Shown: positions 48,301 to 60,707 of the stretch, in pieces
How the letters are laid out: the number at the start of each line of letters is the position of its first letter
Position numbering within the stretch: the stretch's first letter is position 1
Assembly (NCBI GenBank): GCA_003952965.2
Contig: CM025855.1
Span: 18,717,638-18,781,637 of the forward strand
DNA from: Morella rubra
Lineage: Eukaryota; Streptophyta; Magnoliopsida; Fagales; Myricaceae
Reading direction: 5' to 3'
DNA length: 64,000 bases
The notes under the pieces: generated by a model
Databases searched by the model: none
What the model was told of the DNA's origin: nothing
The model's input: the letters and a program-made list of their open reading frames with translations, nothing else
Translations under genes and position numbers: made by a program

Positions 48301-50486
48301 GAAATGGTTAGATCGATGATGGCGCAGGCTCCCAATATCTTTCTAGGGTAATGCTCTTCTGACTACTACCTACATCCTTAACCCTTGCCTTCAAAGGTGA
48401 ATCCCAATGTGAATCTTGGAATGGCGGAGATCATTTTTGGCCTTGGGGTTCTGCCTTTCACAGTACATCCCATAAGTTTGGGAAACTAGGTCCTAGACAA
48501 CAAATATCCTAGCTCAAAAAGCTCAAAGGGATATGATGTTTGGTTAACATCCCAATAGAGGAATGACTGAGATAGAGTCGTGTGATGTCACATTCGTTGA
48601 GAATGATTTTCCAGATATCGGTGAGGCAAAGAAAAGTCTTGAACTCTTTCAGTTACAAGATCTTGAAGGGGTCAAACCATATTCTGGTGAAGGTGGGGAT
48701 TTTGTATCTCAGCCTGAATCACCAGAGAGCTTAGTAGTGACTTAGCTCCTAGTGGGGGTGGGGATTCTGTATCTCAACCTGAAATCACCAGAGAGATTAG
48801 TGGTGACTTAGCTCCTAGTGGGAGTGTACCAGTCAGTGGGAGTGTACCACTAGAGAGTGACTCACAAGGGCCTCAGATACGAAGAAGCGAACGTGGAACA
48901 ATTTCCCGTCGTCGTTTTGAGATTGAAGGGGAATCTTTCATGTGTGCTCCATATGACCCTGATGAGCCTGCTTCGTATAAGGAAGCATTAGCTTCACCTA
49001 TCTCAAATGAATGGTTGGTTGCTATGAGGGATGAGATAAGTTCAATGGCAAAGAACCAAGTGTAGGAATTAGTTAATCTTCCGCCTAAGCGTAAGACCAT
49101 TGGAAACAAATGAGTCTTAAAAATTAAATGCAAGGCAGATGGATCGATTGATAAGTATAAGGCCCATCTCTTGGTGAAAGGTTATACCCAAGAGAAGGTA
49201 TAGACTATGAAGAAACATTCTCCCCAGTGGTGAGAATTGCTTCTATTCGCCTCATTCTAGCTATTGTTGCATCCTTAGATTTGGAACTTTTCCAAATGGA
49301 TGTGAAAACAACATTTCTCAATGGAGAACTAGACGAAGAGATCTATATGGATCAACCTATTGGTTTTGAGGCCCAGGGACAAGAGCACAAAGTATGCCGG
49401 CTCAAACGTTCCATATATGTCCTTAAACAGTTGTCTAGATAGTGGTACTTCAAATTTCATGAGGTCATCACTGTGTTTGGCTTTGAAATGTTGGAAGAGG
49501 ACCATTGTGTGTATGTCAAGCATACAGGAAAAAACTTTGTGATTCTATCATTGTATGTAGATGACACTTTGTCAGGTGGAAATGATTTGGAGATGAAGGA
49601 CATGGGTGAGGCAAATTTTGTGCTTGGAGTCAAGATCTTTAGAGATCGATCTAGGAAGCTTCTTAGATTGTCTCAAGAGACATACATCAAGAGGATTCTA
49701 GAATGATTTCATCTGCATAATTCGAAACCTGTAGACACTCCAATCGAAAAGAGATATACATTGAGTCTTGATAATTACCCTAAGAGTGATGAGGAAAAGA
49801 TTAAAATGGCTAGGCTTCCCTATGCAAATGTAGTTGGAAGTCTGATGTACGCTATGATGTATACTCGACTAGACATTTGCTTTGCAGTAGGTATGGTAAG
49901 TCGTTATCAAAGTAACCCTGGACCTGTTCATTGGCAAGCAGTTAAGAGGATCTTTTGATATTTGCATGGGACTTTGGATCTTGTTCTTTGCTATCAGGGT
50001 GGAGATATGAGATTGAGAGGCTACTGTGATGCTGATTGGGTTAGCGACAAAGATGAATGTAAATCCACTACGGGTTACGCATTCCTACTTAGTGCATGAA
50101 CCATCTCTTGGTGCAACAAGAAACAATCATGCATAGATTTCTCCATGATGGAGTCTGAGTATGTTGCGTGTTCAGCAGCAGTACAAGAGGCTGTTTAGTT
50201 GAGGAGATTCTTTTAGCGCCTATCTGTTACGGCTCTCGCAGATGAAGCCATTAAGATATATAGTGATAGTATGGCAGCTTTGGCATATACCAAGGATCTC
50301 AAATGCCATGGAAAGACCAAATACATTGACATTCGTTATCACTACATTCGTGACATTGTTGTGTGGGAAGAGGTGATCCTACAACATATCTCCACTAGCA
50401 AGATGGTAGCCGACCCGCTTACTAAGGCTATTGCTAGAAATATTTTCCACACTCATGTTAGGAGTTTGGGACTTCATAGGATTTGA
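48301..50486 (+). pseudogene. copia integrase tail, reverse transcriptase and RNase H, broken
   Basis: The integrase tail 'MVRSMMAQAPN' lies at about 48306. The RT N-terminus 'SYKEALASPISNEWLVAMRD' lies at about 48976 and VRIASIRLILAIVASLDLEL at 49227. FQMDVKTTFLNGELDEEIYM follows, and the catalytic YVDDTL lies near 49553. RNase H/C-terminal parts are CDADWVSDKDECKSTTGYAF-like at about 50025 and MVADPLTKAIARNIFHTHV (50271-50486). Stops at several points (for example after QLSR at 49440) mean no full pol can be made. Confidence 0.9.
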
Positions 50487-51587
50487 TATATGTTGTTTAT
50501 GGATATCTCATTTGACATTTGTAATAAAAGGTATCTTTTGCATTAATGATATTGTTCATTTTTTCCATACACATTGTGTTTTAAATGATACTTTGTAGCA
50601 CACATTGTTGATGTGTCACCAGGTTATGATCAATCCACTCACATGGATGATCACCCCAGCGCTTGGATAGCGAGTGGGATGAGACAAAGTTATTACTTTG
50701 GCGCTTAGAAAGCAAGCAAGTAATTGTCTTGACGTTTCAGTAACGTGCAAGATTATTTTAAGTAATGTTGCCTTAGCTGGGCTAAGATGAGACTTATCAA
50801 AGTCGCACGTGAAGTATACACGAAACTTCATGAAACCTGAATAAAGCCGAATGTGAGATCTTATACAGGCGCTTGGAGAGTGACTGTAGTAAGAAACTCA
50901 GATTAGTGCGCCTTCGTGGACAACTAGATCAAGATTCGTACGGCATAGGAGTGTGACAAGCCCATTTGAGTGGGAGCTCCGCTGTAGCATACATTTCATA
51001 CTGTATGTTCTATTGCTGACCAATTGAGGGAGTGATGGATGAATCCCTATTCCATCACTATGTGAGCCCTTATAGACCTATTGATGGTCTACTCTGTGCC
51101 CTTTGAACTTGGAACTATGTCATGAAGTGGACACTCGATGACACTACTTTAGCATGTTTTCTTAGGACCACGATTTATACGATCTCGCAGAACATGTCTA
51201 GGAAAGCGATCAAGTAGAAATGAATTGGCTTGAGTGTCTAGGAAAGATTATTTTGGATACACACCTTTATTTTATGGCTCATAGTCCGGACGATTATGTC
51301 AATTTGTGTTGACACAATCATGAGCATATTATATGATGTGAGATCGAGTATTGCTTTAAGCTTTGATGCTTATAAGGGATTAAAGGGACTCGATCTAGTG
51401 TGATCAAATAGTCTGGGGCATGGACGAGATATTTTTGAGTGAGGTGCTATATGGTTAGATGGTAACTTGATATAGCCCTCCTACCCTATGCTTTCTCGTC
51501 AGGTTGCATGCTTCATTTCTAGTATGTAAGGATGACGAGATAAGAGTTCAAGTGGAGACAGTTCGAAAGGATGGCACCAATGTGGAT
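50487..51587 (+). other. copia 3' non-coding region
   Basis: 1.1 kb lies between RNase H and the purine tract with no recognised coding. Long 3' untranslated parts are seen in some copia lineages. Confidence 0.6.
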
Positions 51588-51597
51588 GAGTGGGAGA
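51588..51597 (+). promoter_or_regulatory. polypurine tract
   Basis: gagtgggaga directly precedes the TG of the right LTR, as expected for the plus-strand primer. Confidence 0.85.
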
Positions 51598-52045
51598 TGT
51601 TAGAAAAACCCATGACACATGGAGCATCCACATGGGTATTTAGACCCATGTAATTTTAAGCTGAAGTTTGAATTATAGTTGAACTGAGTATCTTATCCAG
51701 ATCTCTATTTGAATTCAAACTTAGCTGATTTCTCTCCTAGGGACTCTCTGTGTGAGATTCTCACGTACGTTTATTTAAGAAAATAAACGTAGAGAGAAAT
51801 ATCATTTCGCAATATTCTACACAGTCTCACAGAGAAGAACTTTATCTCAAGGCATCAAGGCTTCCATCTTTTAGCCTTGGATCTGAAGGGTGGAATTCAC
51901 AAGGAGACTCTAGTAGCCTCCTGAATGACTTGAGAGCAGTGTTCATGATCATTGATTGTGGGCTGTAAGACGAGCATCAATTCCTGCAAATCGGAGCTTC
52001 CGCACCAGCTATTTCGAATACCCGCTTCATTTGGTAAATCTAACA
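51598..52045 (+). repeat. right LTR of the copia element
   Basis: 448 bp with TG…CA ends, matching the left LTR with scattered substitutions and one ~20-bp deletion. Confidence 0.95.
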
Positions 52046-53302
52046 TTAGTGATTATTATGGTGGGGTTTAGCTGCTAAAATTTTAGGAGTTTAAAAATTT
52101 TGGTGTATGAAAATTAGTGAAAAAGTAAAGAGAGAGATGATTTAGTAAATTTTGTATGTTTATTTTGATAAAAAAAAAATAATTTGATGGTGAGAGAGAG
52201 ATTAATTTATAGTTATTTTATTAGGTTAAATATTTGAGATGGCCAAATATTTAGCAGCCATAAGATGCTTCTATCGTGCCTGTCTCAGTCTAAATAGTAT
52301 GTTTCAAACTTGGATTATTGTAACTGCAAAGCCTCATGCTATCTGGATTTCATGTCTAACCGTTAGTGTTTTAGTGCCTCCGAAGAGAGATCTGAGCAAA
52401 CAAGACCTTAACAACCTTACAAATTACTATGGACGTTTTTCCTTAAGTTATAATTGAAACTCGTCGGTTATGGTCCTTTAACTCCTAGTACAACGTGATT
52501 CGACTAACCATAACACCAGGGAGTTCCCCGGTGTATGATTTCAGAGTTACCATTTGTACTGCATAGTCTGGTCCTCAAAGCTGTGGATATGTTTCACATT
52601 GTGAATATGTTTAGTCAGATGACAATTGAAAGTTTGCCTGTAGAAAATTAAGTTATCAATTCTCTTTGTTGATCCCTGAGAATTCTGCAGTAATCTTCAA
52701 GTTCTTGTCGATCTCACAATCTTGAGAATTTCACAATAGCAGCCCAAGTGTTCTGCCTCCTTCCTCTCCACGCTCACAACTGTGTAGGGTTTTCTGAGTC
52801 CTAATGGCCAACTCTCAAACTAAATCAATTAGTCAATTAGGGTAGACTATCTCATAGCTATCCATTATATATAAAAACCCTAACTGTGATAGTGCGTGGG
52901 ATCGTTAGGAATCTGGGCCATAGGATCACATGGAAAAACTCTTTTTCTATTAACTCCCTATATTCTTTAATTCTGAATTTTAAGCTTCTACTAATTGTAA
53001 TCATATCTATCAACATATTACAATTCACCCTCGAGACTTTGAGATTAATTTGTGAAATCCCTTTTGCTAACAATTATTCGTTTATTTATCCTTTCACCAC
53101 GCTATATTCCACATGAGTCAATAGGACCGGAATCATATCACTGATTAAGCCCCTAACACATATAATTCTCAATTCACAATCTGTAACTCATTGGACTATC
53201 AATTGTTTCGAAAAAAAATTTACAAATAAATATACATATATATATATTAATTTCGAAAAATATTTTCACAAAATACCACTATAGAGAAGAAGCGTGGTCA
53301 AT
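52046..53302. other. unassigned; contains a diverged relative of the 13858 MITE
   Basis: 52056-52240 shares the 'ctaaaattttag', 'aaaattagtgaaaaagtaaag' and 'tggtgagagagagatt' blocks with the reverse complement of 13858-14063. The rest has no recognised content. Confidence 0.45.
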
Positions 53303-55017
53303 AGAAGTATTTGTGCATCAACCTTGTGGTTTCTGAACGTTCCAACCAATGCGAGCAAATACGGTACATGTTTTATATTTGTAATTTAATTACTTTTTTG
53401 AGTATTGATTGTCTTATACTATCGTATGCAGAACAAACCAAAAATCAACAATTACTTTATGGCAACACAATATACAAAAAATTACACTATATAATTCACA
53501 TTGTCCACAACATTTTGCAAAATATAAAGACCATAATAATATTACCATAAGCTATAAACTGATGTTTAAACTTAATAATTAATTTTGAGGTAAAAAACAA
53601 TGAAATATCCAGATATTAAGAGTTTTGAAACAAAAATTAAGTTTCGATGCCGTTCTGGTACATAAAGACAATCTTCTAAAATCAAAGCTTTGTTCCTTTG
53701 CTGACTCAGATAAAAAGTCTCTATGGTGGTCGCTGCAATACTTGCAGTCTTCCCCATCTTTAAAATGACTTCCTGCTCATCTAGTCTCTGAGTTTTCTAA
53801 AGCCCATACAACATATTTTAGATATGAGAGGTTGTGCCCAAATTGGCCCCCATGAATTTTATGGACCATCTATTAAATTCATTTCAATAACAAGCATACT
53901 TTAAGTAGGTAAGAAATTCTGGTTTGCCGCAGAGGACACAATTTTCTTTTGCATTTTTATCTGGCTTGCTTTTGTCCTCCTTTGCATTCGAGCTAGGCAG
54001 ACACCTCCTCTTTTTCTTAAATTTCTTTCCCTTGGGTTTCATTGCAGTGGAAAAGTTTACTTTGACTTGTCCAATATCATCAGGGAACCTTTCTGCATTT
54101 TAATAAGTTCTTCAGCTACCTGTAACATATTGAGTAGCTCTGACAAAGTCACTGTCATCTTGTTTGTAATATAGTTTTGATACGAAATGGGTGAACGATT
54201 CAAGTAGATGTGCCAAAATTAGTCCTACCTTGCTCTCGCCGTCCATTTCTGCACCTAGTGTCTTTAGTTGAGTGACTAAAGATATCTCCTTCAAGACATG
54301 TTCCCGAACAGGAGCACCTCCACCATTTTGGTGGTCATTAGCAGTTTCATATCCTACTGGCATGCAGATTGACCCTGCTTTCCAAATAACTCCTGCAGAT
54401 ATAAACGCATCTCTTTTGCTGTAGCTACGCCTTCACCCTGGTTTTGCAATATGTTGGTCATAGATGCTAATATGTAACATCGAGACAAGTCATCTACCTC
54501 ACACCACTTCCCAAAAACAACTCTTTTTTCTTATATGGCATCAGCTAAGGCAAGCTGAGGAGTCTCTTTCGTTTGGAAATGAGCAATTTTATTCACAATG
54601 AGTACAATCATAAGACACCTCTTCCATTCAAGGAAGTTTGGCCGAGTTAATTTATTTTCATCTAAAATTCTTGATAACAGGATCGGCATTATGAGTTTGC
54701 AATTATTGAGAAAGAAAATTCACATGTATAAAAAAAACTCCATTAGTATAGGGTTTTGAATAAGTAATGCTGCCTTCCACTAAATCAAACAATCAAATAA
54801 AAATATAAAATACAACATTCATATTCCATGTTTGTAATGGGTCTGAAGAACTTTCTCCTTATATGCACATAATCCTATGCTAGTAATCGTGGCACAACTT
54901 ATAAAAGCAAGTAGGACCTACTTATCATGATTGCATCACACGTAGTATATCATGCATATACAAAAGCTTCACATCACAAGATTTTTAATATTCCTTTTGG
55001 CCCCAAACATAAACACA
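53303..55017 (-). mobile_element. degraded Ty1/copia gag/protease fragment, copy B
   Basis: This is the homologue of 38405-40114 in the same orientation, with scattered substitutions and small indels. Its gag piece at 54112-54363 reads HVLKEISLVTQLKTLGAEMD then GESKVGLILAHLLES, and the pre-integrase piece at 53572-53757 contains LILEDCLYVPERHRNLIFVS. Unlike copy A it continues without a CACTA insertion after 55017. Its 5' part (54559 onward) is included in the 2.33-kb tandem duplication. Confidence 0.8.
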
Positions 55018-55807
55018 ATCTTAATTATTTTGGTGTATGTGTTTATTTGATTAAGTGCAATCAACGTCAAAATAATTTGCAACTTTATAGGGAGCTTTTA
55101 TTACTATTTTAGGAAACACTCTCAATACTCACACATACTCATTTATCTTCACAAGACGTACACGGAGACAAATTATAAGATCAACAATTGACCACCCATA
55201 GCATTTAACAATGTGATAAATTCAGAAAATTTCTATATCCATTTTCAATAAATAATTTTATTATTAAGTTATTTTAACTAAATGGGATTTCTAGCTGCTT
55301 TGATGGAGGCCGTCAATTGTCTTTGAGGCTTAGAGTTCCTGCAAAAATATCCCTCTTTGACATTCAAATAGATATCACGGTTAATTATCCTCGCCCTAAA
55401 GTAGATTACCAGTAGTAAATCATGCCGGTTGCACACAAATTAAAGGGAAACGTGAAAAACTAAAAACAAAAAAACAACAAGTGGAGTTCGAAGAGGGGAA
55501 ATGTGTAAAATTTATTGGAAGAGAAAATAATGTCCCCTTGACATAGCGGAGCCACGTTGTTTTATCTCCTGGTACTTTTCACAATCTTGAAATAAAATAC
55601 CTCCATGCAAAGATGGCAACATTTATTGGGTAAAACTTGGTAGGTAAAATGCCGTCTAGCAAACATTTTATCACTCACAACATTTCATTTATTTTAGGAC
55701 TCATACAACTGTTCGAACCAGCTACGCTAGGAGTTACGATATCATGTTATTATGTTTTGGCTAGGTAGCCTCCGTATAGCTTCGTCCTTCCATTCCTCTC
55801 CTACAAG

Positions 55808-56291
55808 TTAGAAGGTTGGGAACTCAATGCTGGAGGGACAAGAACCACCAGAAGGGAACACTGGACAATCTACGAAGCTCGATCCGTTATAGTCAACGCA
55901 GAGATAAACTTGGTACAGTTGGCTATTCCCCGATGCATCGCTGTTGCATTCTATGTAAGGTTCGTATCCAACTCCTCCTTGTATAGCGTTCTGTATGCTA
56001 GTTAAGTTGTAGAAACCCCCGTCAGGTTGAATTCCTATTATGGAAGAAATTACCCCTCATTGGTTAAAAACATGTTGAATACGAACCATTAATTTAGGCT
56101 TAATGATGTGATAACGGAAAAATGAAGTTACCAGCACTTCCGAGGAATTGGAGCGTGCTTGCTTGGCTTTTGAGGTTAAGAGCTGCTTGGAAGTACGCAT
56201 GTTCATCTAGAACAGACTCTGAGCAAGTCCCGTGCGTGTCCCATTCATAAGTCAAAAGCTCGTGTCGTCACTACTTGGGCATGATAGCGAT
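55808..56291 (-). pseudogene. RNase T2 3' exons, copy 1 (frameshifted)
   Basis: On the minus strand, part of an exon at 56132-56291 and the last exon at 55808-56034 (ending IEFPTF, stop TAA) are separated by a 97-bp intron. They encode the CAS II region with the catalytic His (EWDTHGTC) and the C-terminal Cys-rich part of plant T2 ribonucleases. A single-base deletion near 56253 turns the 'SFWTYEW' codons into a TGA stop. The 5' exons are absent, because the unit ends inside the Pack-MULE. This is dead on both counts. Confidence 0.9.
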
Positions 56292-56892
56292 GGGTTCGGT
56301 TATTATGCTTTGCGTTAATATGCTGAGCAACGGCTCAGATTACGCCTTCAAATTTCAACGGCTGAAATCGTGCCATGTCAATTGAAATATTTTGACCCAA
56401 GCCCGACCCGGATATGAGCGACCCGGATTGAAATAGCCGACCCGCATTGAAATCAGCCGAATTGTTTTTTCCAGCAGATCTTCGTCTTCCTCGCGCGCAC
56501 AGCAGCCAAATCTCCGCAGTCGTCTTCCTCGCCAGTTCTGTAAGTTGCTCGCGCGCACAGCAGCCAGCCGTCCACCTTCTCTTCCTCGTCGTCTTCCTCA
56601 CCAGATCTTCCTAGAAGTCGGTGATTTAATTGGTTTTTTCGTTTCACTTTTGTTAGTTTTGATATTGTCATCCATCGATGATGCTGCATTTTGAAGGATT
56701 ACAATGTTGTTTTAGCTCTCGGTTGCATTACGCTTTTTGATGCTGAATTACTGGGGTGGTTTGCAGAAATATGTCTGACTATTTTAGGTAAAGATGTTTC
56801 GAGGACAAAATCAAATAGAATAAAGATTTTCTTATAGCAGAAATCATAAAACTTACTGATGTCATACGAAGATATCAGCTGTGTTTATTAAG
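56292..56892 (+). mobile_element. Pack-MULE left end, duplicated and truncated
   Basis: Identical to 58655-59255, including the left terminal inverted repeat (56292-56551). Truncated at 56892, where the duplication junction lies. Confidence 0.9.
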
Positions 56893-56920
56893 ATTACGCC
56901 TTCAAATTTCAACGGCTGAA
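56893..56920. other. 28-bp templated filler at the duplication junction
   Basis: The 28 bases starting attacgccttcaaatttcaa match 56339-56366 within unit 1, inside the element's inverted repeat. They sit between the end of unit 1 and the start of unit 2. The bases 'ag' just before and 'gctga' near the end offer microhomology. Confidence 0.92.
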
Positions 56921-59255
56921 GGAGTCTCTTTCGTTTGGAAATGAGCAATTTTATTCACAATGAGTACAATCATAAGACACCTCTTCCATTCAAGGAAGTT
57001 TGGCCGAGTTAATTTATTTTCATCTAAAATTCTTGATAACAGGATCGGCATTATGAGTTTGCAATTATTGAGAAAGAAAATTCACATGTATAAAAAAAAC
57101 TCCATTAGTATAGGGTTTTGAATAAGTAATGCTGCCTTCCACTAAATCAAACAATCAAATAAAAATATAAAATACAACATTCATATTCCATGTTTGTAAT
57201 GGGTCTGAAGAACTTTCTCCTTATATGCACATAATCCTATGCTAGTAATCGTGGCACAACTTATAAAAGCAAGTAGGACCTACTTATCATGATTGCATCA
57301 CACGTAGTATATCATGCATATACAAAAGCTTCACATCACAAGATTTTTAATATTCCTTTTGGCCCCAAACATAAACACAATCTTAATTATTTTGGTGTAT
57401 GTGTTTATTTGATTAAGTGCAATCAACGTCAAAATAATTTGCAACTTTATAGGGAGCTTTTATTACTATTTTAGGAAACACTCTCAATACTCACACATAC
57501 TCATTTATCTTCACAAGACGTACACGGAGACAAATTATAAGATCAACAATTGACCACCCATAGCATTTAACAATGTGATAAATTCAGAAAATTTCTATAT
57601 CCATTTTCAATAAATAATTTTATTATTAAGTTATTTTAACTAAATGGGATTTCTAGCTGCTTTGATGGAGGCCGTCAATTGTCTTTGAGGCTTAGAGTTC
57701 CTGCAAAAATATCCCTCTTTGACATTCAAATAGATATCACGGTTAATTATCCTCGCCCTAAAGTAGATTACCAGTAGTAAATCATGCCGGTTGCACACAA
57801 ATTAAAGGGAAACGTGAAAAACTAAAAACAAAAAAACAACAAGTGGAGTTCGAAGAGGGGAAATGTGTAAAATTTATTGGAAGAGAAAATAATGTCCCCT
57901 TGACATAGCGGAGCCACGTTGTTTTATCTCCTGGTACTTTTCACAATCTTGAAATAAAATACCTCCATGCAAAGATGGCAACATTTATTGGGTAAAACTT
58001 GGTAGGTAAAATGCCGTCTAGCAAACATTTTATCACTCACAACATTTCATTTATTTTAGGACTCATACAACTGTTCGAACCAGCTACGCTAGGAGTTACG
58101 ATATCATGTTATTATGTTTTGGCTAGGTAGCCTCCGTATAGCTTCGTCCTTCCATTCCTCTCCTACAAGTTAGAAGGTTGGGAACTCAATGCTGGAGGGA
58201 CAAGAACCACCAGAAGGGAACACTGGACAATCTACGAAGCTCGATCCGTTATAGTCAACGCAGAGATAAACTTGGTACAGTTGGCTATTCCCCGATGCAT
58301 CGCTGTTGCATTCTATGTAAGGTTCGTATCCAACTCCTCCTTGTATAGCGTTCTGTATGCTAGTTAAGTTGTAGAAACCCCCGTCAGGTTGAATTCCTAT
58401 TATGGAAGAAATTACCCCTCATTGGTTAAAAACATGTTGAATACGAACCATTAATTTAGGCTTAATGATGTGATAACGGAAAAATGAAGTTACCAGCACT
58501 TCCGAGGAATTGGAGCGTGCTTGCTTGGCTTTTGAGGTTAAGAGCTGCTTGGAAGTACGCATGTTCATCTAGAACAGACTCTGAGCAAGTCCCGTGCGTG
58601 TCCCATTCATAAGTCCAAAAGCTCGTGTCGTCACTACTTGGGCATGATAGCGATGGGTTCGGTTATTATGCTTTGCGTTAATATGCTGAGCAACGGCTCA
58701 GATTACGCCTTCAAATTTCAACGGCTGAAATCGTGCCATGTCAATTGAAATATTTTGACCCAAGCCCGACCCGGATATGAGCGACCCGGATTGAAATAGC
58801 CGACCCGCATTGAAATCAGCCGAATTGTTTTTTCCAGCAGATCTTCGTCTTCCTCGCGCGCACAGCAGCCAAATCTCCGCAGTCGTCTTCCTCGCCAGTT
58901 CTGTAAGTTGCTCGCGCGCACAGCAGCCAGCCGTCCACCTTCTCTTCCTCGTCGTCTTCCTCACCAGATCTTCCTAGAAGTCGGTGATTTAATTGGTTTT
59001 TTCGTTTCACTTTTGTTAGTTTTGATATTGTCATCCATCGATGATGCTGCATTTTGAAGGATTACAATGTTGTTTTAGCTCTCGGTTGCATTACGCTTTT
59101 TGATGCTGAATTACTGGGGTGGTTTGCAGAAATATGTCTGACTATTTTAGGTAAAGATGTTTCGAGGACAAAATCAAATAGAATAAAGATTTTCTTATAG
59201 CAGAAATCATAAAACTTACTGATGTCATACGAAGATATCAGCTGTGTTTATTAAG
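56921..59255. repeat. tandem duplication, unit 2
   Basis: Offset from unit 1 is 2,362 bp, then 2,363 bp after the single-base difference. This unit continues beyond 59255 into the rest of the Pack-MULE, so it is the parental arrangement on the right side. Confidence 0.96.
58655..58914 (+). repeat. left terminal inverted repeat of the Pack-MULE
   Basis: Reverse-complements 61546-61774, with a ~20-bp internal duplication (gacccggattgaaatagcc) and a short CG-rich insertion as the main differences. Confidence 0.93.
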
Positions 59256-59764
59256 GTTTTGATATAAGCTTATCCCTGGCCCAATATTTTCAACCTCTTG
59301 ATAGGCTGTGTGGAATGATTTGATACTTAGAATTTTATTGTGTCAATGGAAGTCCAGAATAAATTATGCCCACACACTGTATATCTGCATATTCCCCGCA
59401 AGACTCCATGTCCTTGTAGAGACTTACAAGCCCTTGCCTGTTCCCTGCCAATATTAGTTGGTTTGGACAATCCAATTTGATGCATTATAAGGCTTAGGAT
59501 ATATATGACTTATCTTTTGATTCGATAAAATTGATCAATTCCCAAAAAAACTAAAATAAATACGTGGCAGTTCATCATTTTCTGTAATTTCTAGAGCCTT
59601 CTTATGGGTACATGATTTCACAGGTTGCAATCCTACCATTCTTACATTTCTTCTGACATTGCCTGCAGAATATGCCAAAGTTGGCTATGTTTTATTATTT
59701 GTTCAACTTTCTGCTGCATAGAGGTGTCAAGCTCTGTTTATATTTTGAGCAATAATTCAATTTA

Positions 59765-60597
59765 CTCCTCTTGGTTCAGCTAAGGAATTAGCATTGTGTT
59801 TGGAGAAGCTAACGAATGAGAAACTTCTGAGCTTGCACAGTCTAATGCATCTTCACCATCTGACTTCTGTTAATTCCTCTGCGTATTGTTTACTCTTGTT
59901 GTTTGGGTACTGTGAGGAATATTCATTCTATTCCTTGACAAATAACATGTTAGAGACCTCAACATCGTTTGTGGTTGAGCTTGGAAGCAATGAGAGTGAA
60001 AAAAGTGATGCCTTGAAGAGATATCACGATTTTGAAAAGTGGATGTGGAAAGAATGCTTTAATTCCTCAGTGTTATGTGCAATGAAGTATGGGAAGAAAA
60101 GTTGTGCACAGTTGCTGGGTACTTGTGATTACTGTCATGATATTTTTTCTTTTGAAGACAACCACTGTTATCTACTTGGCCGGTGGATGTTACTTTACTA
60201 TCTGATGATATGGTTATCAAATGCACAGTTGCTGAGCATATGTCTCAATGTGAAGAGAAACAGAAGGCAGACCCGGATTGTACCTGGCATGGTTCACCCT
60301 TAACTCCTCTTCAAATAAGATTGCTTAAAATGCAGTTAGCTTTGCAATGGACTAATGTCTATAAGTTATGCACTTTGATTGTTATCTAAATTTTAACTGA
60401 TACAACCTCGACTTACAATTCTTAGTAGCACGATCACACTATTTAGACCTGTTACTTTTTCTTTTCTTTTCTTGGATTAGATTTTTTGGCATCTTACATT
60501 ATTTGTGGTGGGTCTTTGGCAGGTTTCTATTCCACCAGAGGCTCTTCAACCCTTTTGGACTGATAGTTATCGAAAATCATGGGGCATGAAATTGGCG
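59765..60597 (+). pseudogene. captured fragment of a homeobox-DDT (RLT-type) gene
   Basis: Plus-strand exonic pieces are: ELALCLEKLTNEKLLSLHSL with FGYCEEYSFYSLT and RYHDFEKWMWKECFNSSVLC, then YGKKSCAQLLGTCDYCHDIF (59785-60160); after a frame break, AEHMSQCEEKQKADPDCTWH and PLQIRLLKMQLAL (60230-60350); and, after an intron with acceptor ttggcag, VSIPPEALQPFWTDSYRKSW (60523-60597). These match the C-terminal half of plant RLT/HB-1-type homeobox-DDT proteins, imitation-switch partners in chromatin remodelling. The homeodomain and DDT domain are absent. Presence of introns shows that genomic DNA, not cDNA, was captured. The frameshift after EDNHC makes a normal product impossible. Confidence 0.82.
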
Positions 60598-60707
60598 GTC
60601 TTATTGAGGAAAACAAGAAAATGGATAACACCATGGAAGATCTCCTAGCAAGAATGGAGGATCTACTAAAAAGAATGGAGGAAAAGATGCGAGTGATGGA
60701 AGCTTAG
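60597..60707 (+). pseudogene. short coiled-coil-like C-terminal piece, second captured fragment?
   Basis: Directly after the RLT exon, another frame reads GGLIEENKKMDNTMEDLLAR then MEDLLKRMEEKMRVMEA and a stop. It has heptad-like Leu/Met spacing and is followed by about 190 bp of UTR-like DNA. It is not RLT sequence as I know it, so it may come from a different donor gene. I cannot name it. Confidence 0.4.

Larger units (their letters stand above)
44571..52045 (+). mobile_element. full-length defective Ty1/copia LTR retrotransposon
   Basis: The two LTRs are 44571-45038 and 51598-52045, each starting TGTTAGAAAAACCC and ending TCTAACA. The primer site TGGTATCAGAGC follows the left LTR and a purine tract precedes the right one. 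Gag, protease, a decayed integrase, RT and RNase H are in the plus-strand copia order. The flanking 5-mers are ttaat (left) and ttagt (right), a one-mismatch target duplication. The LTRs differ by substitutions and a ~20-bp deletion in the right copy, and pol has many stops. The insertion is therefore not recent and cannot be autonomous. Confidence 0.95.
54559..56892. repeat. tandem duplication, unit 1
   Basis: This segment is repeated at 56921-59255, apparently identical except for one missing base at about 56253. It contains part of the copia gag fragment, non-coding sequence, the 3' exons of an RNase T2 gene (minus strand) and the first ~600 bp of the Pack-MULE. Confidence 0.96.
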
